Of a stretch of 64,000 nt of DNA, positions 60,652-64,000 are shown piece after piece. Source of the DNA: Anticarsia gemmatalis (Eukaryota; Arthropoda; Insecta; Lepidoptera; Erebidae); assembly GCF_050436995.1 (NCBI RefSeq), contig NC_134753.1:5208001-5272000 (forward strand), given 5' to 3'. Made by a program: the position numbers and the translations under genes. The first letter of the stretch is position 1, and each line of letters starts with the position of its first letter. The notes beneath the pieces are model-generated. The model was not told the DNA's origin, did no database searches, and was given only the letters and a program-made list of their open reading frames with translations.

Positions 60652-60660
60652 GGCCGAGAC
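60652..60660 (+). repeat. Target-site duplication, right
   Basis: GGCCGAGAC, identical to 58562-58570. Confidence 0.9.
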
Positions 60661-60813
60661 ATTTTTGATTTAACTATACTCAACTCAACTCCAAGCGAGA
60701 TGTACATGTTATTGACTACCATACTTCTTGGTTAGGTTGTTATAAATGTAGTGAAATAATTAAAGCCACTGGTCGACTACACGTCAGACAGACTTGTCTT
60801 CGACTGTTGTAGG

Positions 60814-60992
60814 TACAGCAGTGCGATTCTGTCCAATTCGAACCATTGAGTATCGAGATATTGACATTTGAAATGTACTGCCAAAATATTTCTAACGGAG
60901 CCCGGTAGAGGCGTTAAACAGATTTTCATACAAATTTTCTCGATAGCTGGCCGGTTGTCGCTAGTCGATAGCAGTAGAAAATCGCGGTACAG
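60814..60992 (+). mobile_element. MITE family copy 2
   Basis: Shares ATTGACATTTGAAATGTACT, GGTAGAGGCGTTAAACAGAT and the GGCCGGTTGTCGCTAGTCGA block with the other copies. Ends are inverted repeats of about 45 bp built on CGATTCT...CGATAG. It overlaps the start of the next copy at TACAGTAG. Confidence 0.8.
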
Positions 60993-61130
60993 TAGCATGA
61001 TTCTGTACAATCGGAACCATCGAGATTTGAGAGTTTGACATTTAAAATGTACTACAAATATATTTTCTACGATGTCCACTAGAGGCGCTGATCAGATTTT
61101 CATACCAAATTTTTCGACAGGTAGCCGGCT
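60988..61130 (+). mobile_element. MITE family copy 3, joined head-on to copy 4
   Basis: Core words are TTTGACATTTAAAATGTACT and AGAGGCGCTGATCAGATTTT. Its distal end meets an inverted copy, forming a large palindrome. Confidence 0.8.
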
Positions 61131-61256
61131 GTCACAACCGACCTGTCATCGAGAGTATGAAAATCTGATCAGCGCCTCTGACGGGTGTCGTATTTTAGTA
61201 GTACATTCTAAATGTCTAAATTTCGATACTCGACGCGATCGCTCTACTATTATACA
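61131..61256 (-). mobile_element. MITE family copy 4, inverted
   Basis: Reads the family backwards: GTATGAAAATCTGATCAGCG then CCTCTGACGGGTGTCG, ACATTCTAAATGTC and TCGATACTCG. With copy 3 it forms inverted arms around a short centre. Confidence 0.8.
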
Positions 61257-61554
61257 TATGCAAAAATATTATCACAACCGTCAAAAACAAATAAAAGAAT
61301 ATAAAACAAAGGCGTCCATCTAGTCTAACTATAATCCGACAACTTAGTAGAGACCCTAGATGTGCACGATTTATCTACATTATAGAAAACAATTCTGTGT
61401 ATTTAGTATTAAGTAGCTGTATTGCACAGGCCACCGTCAACTGCATAATCTTGCCGGTCATTGATTTCTTAAACTCTAAATTTAGCGCTTTGTTTTTCTG
61501 AAACTAGAAAATAAATGATTATTAAAAAAAAAATACATATCACAAACATTACAC

Positions 61555-61732
61555 CAGTAGCGAAATTCTGCATAATCTCTACTGTCGAGTATCGAGACTT
61601 TGACATTTAGAATGTATTGCAAAAATTGTTCCTACGACGCCCGTCAAAGGCGCTGATCAGATTTTCATACAAAATGTCTCGGAGACAAGCTGGTTGCCTG
61701 TAGTCGATAATAGTAGAGAATCGAGCTACTGT
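61555..61732 (+). mobile_element. MITE family copy 5
   Basis: Runs from CAGTAGCGAAATTCT to GAGAATCGAGCTACTG, both ends visible as inverted repeats. The inner core AGGCGCTGATCAGATTTTCA matches copies 3, 4 and 6. Confidence 0.85.
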
Positions 61733-62228
61733 ATGCGTATTACGTATCTCAGGTGACAACTAGTGTACGTTAAATTGATGGTCACTATTCGTGAGTGAAC
61801 GTGTTAATCACTATAATCTAAAAACAATGTACAGTATAAACAGGTACAGGCTTTCAAATAGTTGTCAGCTGAGATGCTTAACAGCTCCTCAATTTTGCCA
61901 TGATTTGGAAATACGGTCGGTGCTACGAGTAATTACAAATTTAAAAAGCAGTACTTACCCTCGCAAATAAGTATAAAAGAACAGGAATAATCGAATTTGT
62001 TATTGCAATTAATTACAAGCTAATGCAAAAGCTATGTCCCACTCACACGTGATTAGTTTTTGCTCACGTTTTCAAAATGCAATGAAAAATAACACATTAC
62101 GTCAATAACAAAGGCGATGGATTCTTTGCTATACAGTATGACGCACATAATAGGAGTAACGGTATAAGCGTGATCACGGATTGGTATAATTGTCTCAATA
62201 TAATATTTTATAGCATTTGTATTCCACT

Positions 62229-62270
62229 TATATTTAAAAATACCTTTATATATTCTAACAGTTTATCAGG
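62229..62270 (+). promoter_or_regulatory. TATA-type promoter candidate of the GSAV-repeat gene
   Basis: Two TATA-like words precede the gene: TATATTTAAA at 62229, about 31 bases before ACAGT (A at 62260), and TTTATATATT near 62245, about 22 bases before TCAGG (A at 62268). Either pair would give a leader of 20-30 bases. The choice cannot be made from sequence. Confidence 0.3.
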
Positions 62271-62289
62271 TACTCGTAGAGTCATCAAG

Positions 62290-63645
62290 ATGATGAATAA
62301 ATCTGTATTAACGCTTGTGCTGCTTTTATCATTTACTGCTGCGATTCGAGGGCAATACGGTAAGATTCTTGTTGCACGCCGTACATACTTTCAGAACTAC
62401 TCAAAAACGAAGAAAAATAATGTGTTGACCTCAAAAACCAAGTAAGTGCTCATCGTTAAAAAATTACTCGAGCGGGCGATAACATCGAGCAGCAATCAGG
62501 GCTCGATCGAGTAAAACTGTAAGTACGGAGAAGAGGAGAACTTCATAAACAACATATTTAAAGTTGTCAAATATAGTTTGATCAAGATTAATACATTGTT
62601 TTATGAAACTCACTTGTAATAGTTTTGAGAAAGAATCATTATTATTGAAGCTATATAGCTGTGATAGCCGAGTGGTATAAATTGACACCTCCCACGCAAG
62701 TGGTCGCAGGTTCGAACCCGAGGCAACACACCAATGACTTTTCGAATTTATACGTGTATTAGAAATAATTATCACATGCTCCAACGGTGAAGGAAAACAT
62801 CGTGAGGAAACCTTGCATGCCTAAAATTTGTTTAATACACTTATTGAGGACATGCAAAGTCCCCAACCCGCCCTTGGCCAGCGTGGTGGACTCAAGGCCT
62901 AGCCCCTCCCTCATTACGGGAGGAGACCCTTGCCCAGCAGTGGGACATTAATGGGTTAAATTTATTATATAAAAATGAAAAATAATTAATATATAATGTA
63001 GGTTCAGCGGTTGGCGTCGCGAGTGGTGCCGCAAATGGAGTAGGGACAACAACTTCAGGACTCGCTGCTACTAATGGAGGTATAGATAAATATATTGTTA
63101 TTCATAATAATATCTATGGCATAAAACTAAGTACTATATAGACCGTTTGTACTGAGGTAAATAAAAGCGACCCACCTAAAAACCGATTCCTGTACCTCGA
63201 TTCTCTACCACTATCGACTACCAACAACCGGCTAGCTATCGAAATATTGACATTTAGAATGTACTGCCAAAACATTTTCTACGACGCCGTCAGAGGCGCT
63301 GATCAGATTTTCATACAACATTTCTCGATGACAGGTCGGTTGTCGGTAGTTGATAGTAATAGAGAATTGAGCTACTGAAATGCCAATGTCATAACGCCTT
63401 TATTGGTGCTATTGTGTATTTTAAAATATTATATACCAAAATGGATCCGCCGGAGATAGTTTGCAGTGAAAAGCTATGGGGGAGGCCTTTACCGAGCAGT
63501 GGGACGATATAGGCTCATATTTATAAACCTATCTTAAATAAAGTTCTTTAAAATGTAATCTCTTTAATAGGTTCAGCAGTTAGCTTGACAAGTGGGGCAA
63601 CAAACGGCGCTGGTGCAGCCACAGGAGCCGCAACTGCAGCTGGAG
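62290..63645 (+). CDS. Secreted Gly/Ala/Ser/Thr-rich repeat protein, partial, modular exons
   Basis: Three exons are visible: 62290-62359, 63002-63079 and 63571-63645. Exon 1 has MMNKSVLTLVLLLSFTAAIR, a signal peptide, then GQY, and ends in phase 1. Exons 2 and 3 are 78 and 75 nt, both phase 1-1, and encode parallel units: GSAVGVASGAANGVG plus TTTSGLAATNG, and GSAVSLTSGATNGAG plus AATGAATAAG. Because each unit exon is a multiple of three with equal phases, exons can be added or skipped without breaking the frame. No stop is reached before the window ends, so the gene continues to the right. The composition suggests a structural extracellular protein; the exact family is unknown to me. Introns are full of mobile elements (SINE, two MITEs, an RTE 3' end). 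The splice acceptors of exons 2 and 3 have weak pyrimidine tracts. Confidence 0.68.
62658..62957 (+). mobile_element. Complete tRNA-derived SINE, copy 3 (intron of GSAV-repeat gene)
   Basis: The head has GTGATAGCCGAGTGG (A box) and GGTCGCAGGTTCGAACCCGA (B box, GGTTCGAACCC intact). The body matches copies 1 and 2, and the 3' end is AGCAGTGGGACATTAATGGG followed by an AT-rich tail. It ends about 45 bases before the exon 2 acceptor. A clear target duplication was not found. Confidence 0.88.
63189..63377 (+). mobile_element. MITE family copy 6
   Basis: The best copy for seeing the inverted ends: left CTCGATTCTCTACCACTATC, right (reverse-complemented) CTCAATTCTCTATTACTATC, extending about 50 bp. 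It lies in the second visible intron of the GSAV-repeat gene. Confidence 0.85.
63438..63545 (+). mobile_element. 3' fragment of an RTE-type retrotransposon
   Basis: In one frame it reads AMGEAFTEQWDDIG, matching the C-terminal EAFAQQWDTETG of the RTE at 30.3-33.7 kb. It then runs into a short AT-rich 3' end. The rest of the element is absent, which is typical 5' truncation. Confidence 0.75.
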
Positions 63646-63805
63646 GTGATAAATATAGTTTAAAAATTGCATTTTTAAAATGAACTACCCGTGAAAGGAA
63701 AATCAGGTGATGTTGGTTTGCCTTTGCGTTCTTGGTTAGCGTCCTCGGAGGTATCAAATCTGTTGCTGCTTGCAGTCTACAGTGCATGTCGCAAACGCAC
63801 CGTTA

Positions 63806-63936
63806 TAGTAGCGCGATTAAAACGGAACCATCGAGTTTCGATACACTGACATTTAAAATGGCCTGAAAAAATAGTTTCTACGACGTCCGCTAGAGGCGCT
63901 GATCAAATTTTCATACAAAATTTTTCGATGGCTGCT
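63806..63936 (+). mobile_element. MITE family copy 7, right end lost
   Basis: Begins TAGTAGCGCGATTAAAACGG, has CTGACATTTAAAATGG, CGCTAGAGGCGCTGATCAAA and TTTTCGATGGCTGC, then leaves the family before the right inverted end. It lies downstream of the third exon of the GSAV-repeat gene. Confidence 0.75.
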
Positions 63937-64000
63937 AATTAATTAAAAGCTACTTGAAACCAGTTATTTTAATGTCTTGATCTTGATGATGTAACTCATA

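Noticed and set aside
62290..62445. Unspliced read-through frame of the GSAV-repeat gene's first exon
   Set aside because: The GT donor at 62360-62361 and phase agreement with the two unit exons fit splicing better. Beyond the donor the frame turns lysine- and asparagine-rich without pattern.
62665..62725. tRNA-like A and B boxes as a possible tRNA gene
   Set aside because: It is the head of a SINE with two further copies in the window; the acceptor stem and 3' half are absent.
1..64000. CRISPR arrays, operons, ribosome binding sites, phage genes
   Set aside because: Intron-containing genes and insect retroelements show this is animal nuclear DNA. No regularly spaced repeat array with unique spacers was seen.

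Overview
The window is eukaryotic nuclear DNA and almost certainly from a moth or butterfly. It is AT-rich, its genes have introns with GT/AG borders, and it carries an RTE-clade retrotransposon of the type common in Lepidoptera, tRNA-headed lepidopteran SINEs, Helitrons ending in CTAG|T, and a short (TTAGG)n insect telomere tract. No operons, bacterial genes, tRNA genes, rRNA genes or CRISPR arrays are visible. All calls come from reading the sequence; no database search was made.

Layout. 1-30.2 kb is a gene-poor desert. I find no convincing gene there, only scattered repeat fragments (SINE at 6.55 kb, MITE at 11.4 kb, dispersed repeat at 14.4 kb, palindrome at 20.6 kb, SINE-like fragment at 24.3 kb, telomere-like tract at 27.7 kb, G-run at 28.95 kb). 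30.2-33.8 kb is the most unusual mobile unit. It is a recent RTE non-LTR retrotransposon (endonuclease plus reverse transcriptase, poly-A tail) lying inside a pair of 91-bp inverted repeats that differ at one base, with four consecutive hairpins in its leader. 33.8-41.2 kb is again without a recognised gene.

41.27-45.36 kb holds a seven-exon Methuselah-like GPCR gene on the plus strand, with every splice junction in frame (461 codons). A SINE with a 10-bp target duplication sits in intron 1, a short Helitron in intron 6, and a foldback MITE just downstream. 46-51 kb holds another SINE and otherwise anonymous sequence. 51.29-54.52 kb is a Helitron on the minus strand that encodes a Pif1-type helicase but no Rep domain. 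Its 3' tail occurs twice and joins directly to internal helicase sequence, as in a rolling-circle tandem product.

56.7-64 kb contains two small secreted repeat-protein genes that share a layout: TATA-like promoter, short signal-peptide exon ending in phase 1, then repetitive exon(s). The first (56722-57592) encodes a coiled coil followed by acidic GSPEEG and NPDEG repeats. The second (62290 to beyond the window end) is built from symmetric phase 1-1 mini-exons of 75-78 nt, each encoding a GSAV... repeat. Between them lies a decayed NPDEG-repeat fragment, followed by a 2.08-kb foldback element with ~815-bp inverted arms and a 9-bp target duplication (Mutator-like). Six copies of one MITE family crowd the last 3.2 kb. 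The two genes may make structural, silk-like or adhesive secreted proteins; that is inference, and I do not recognise either as a named gene.
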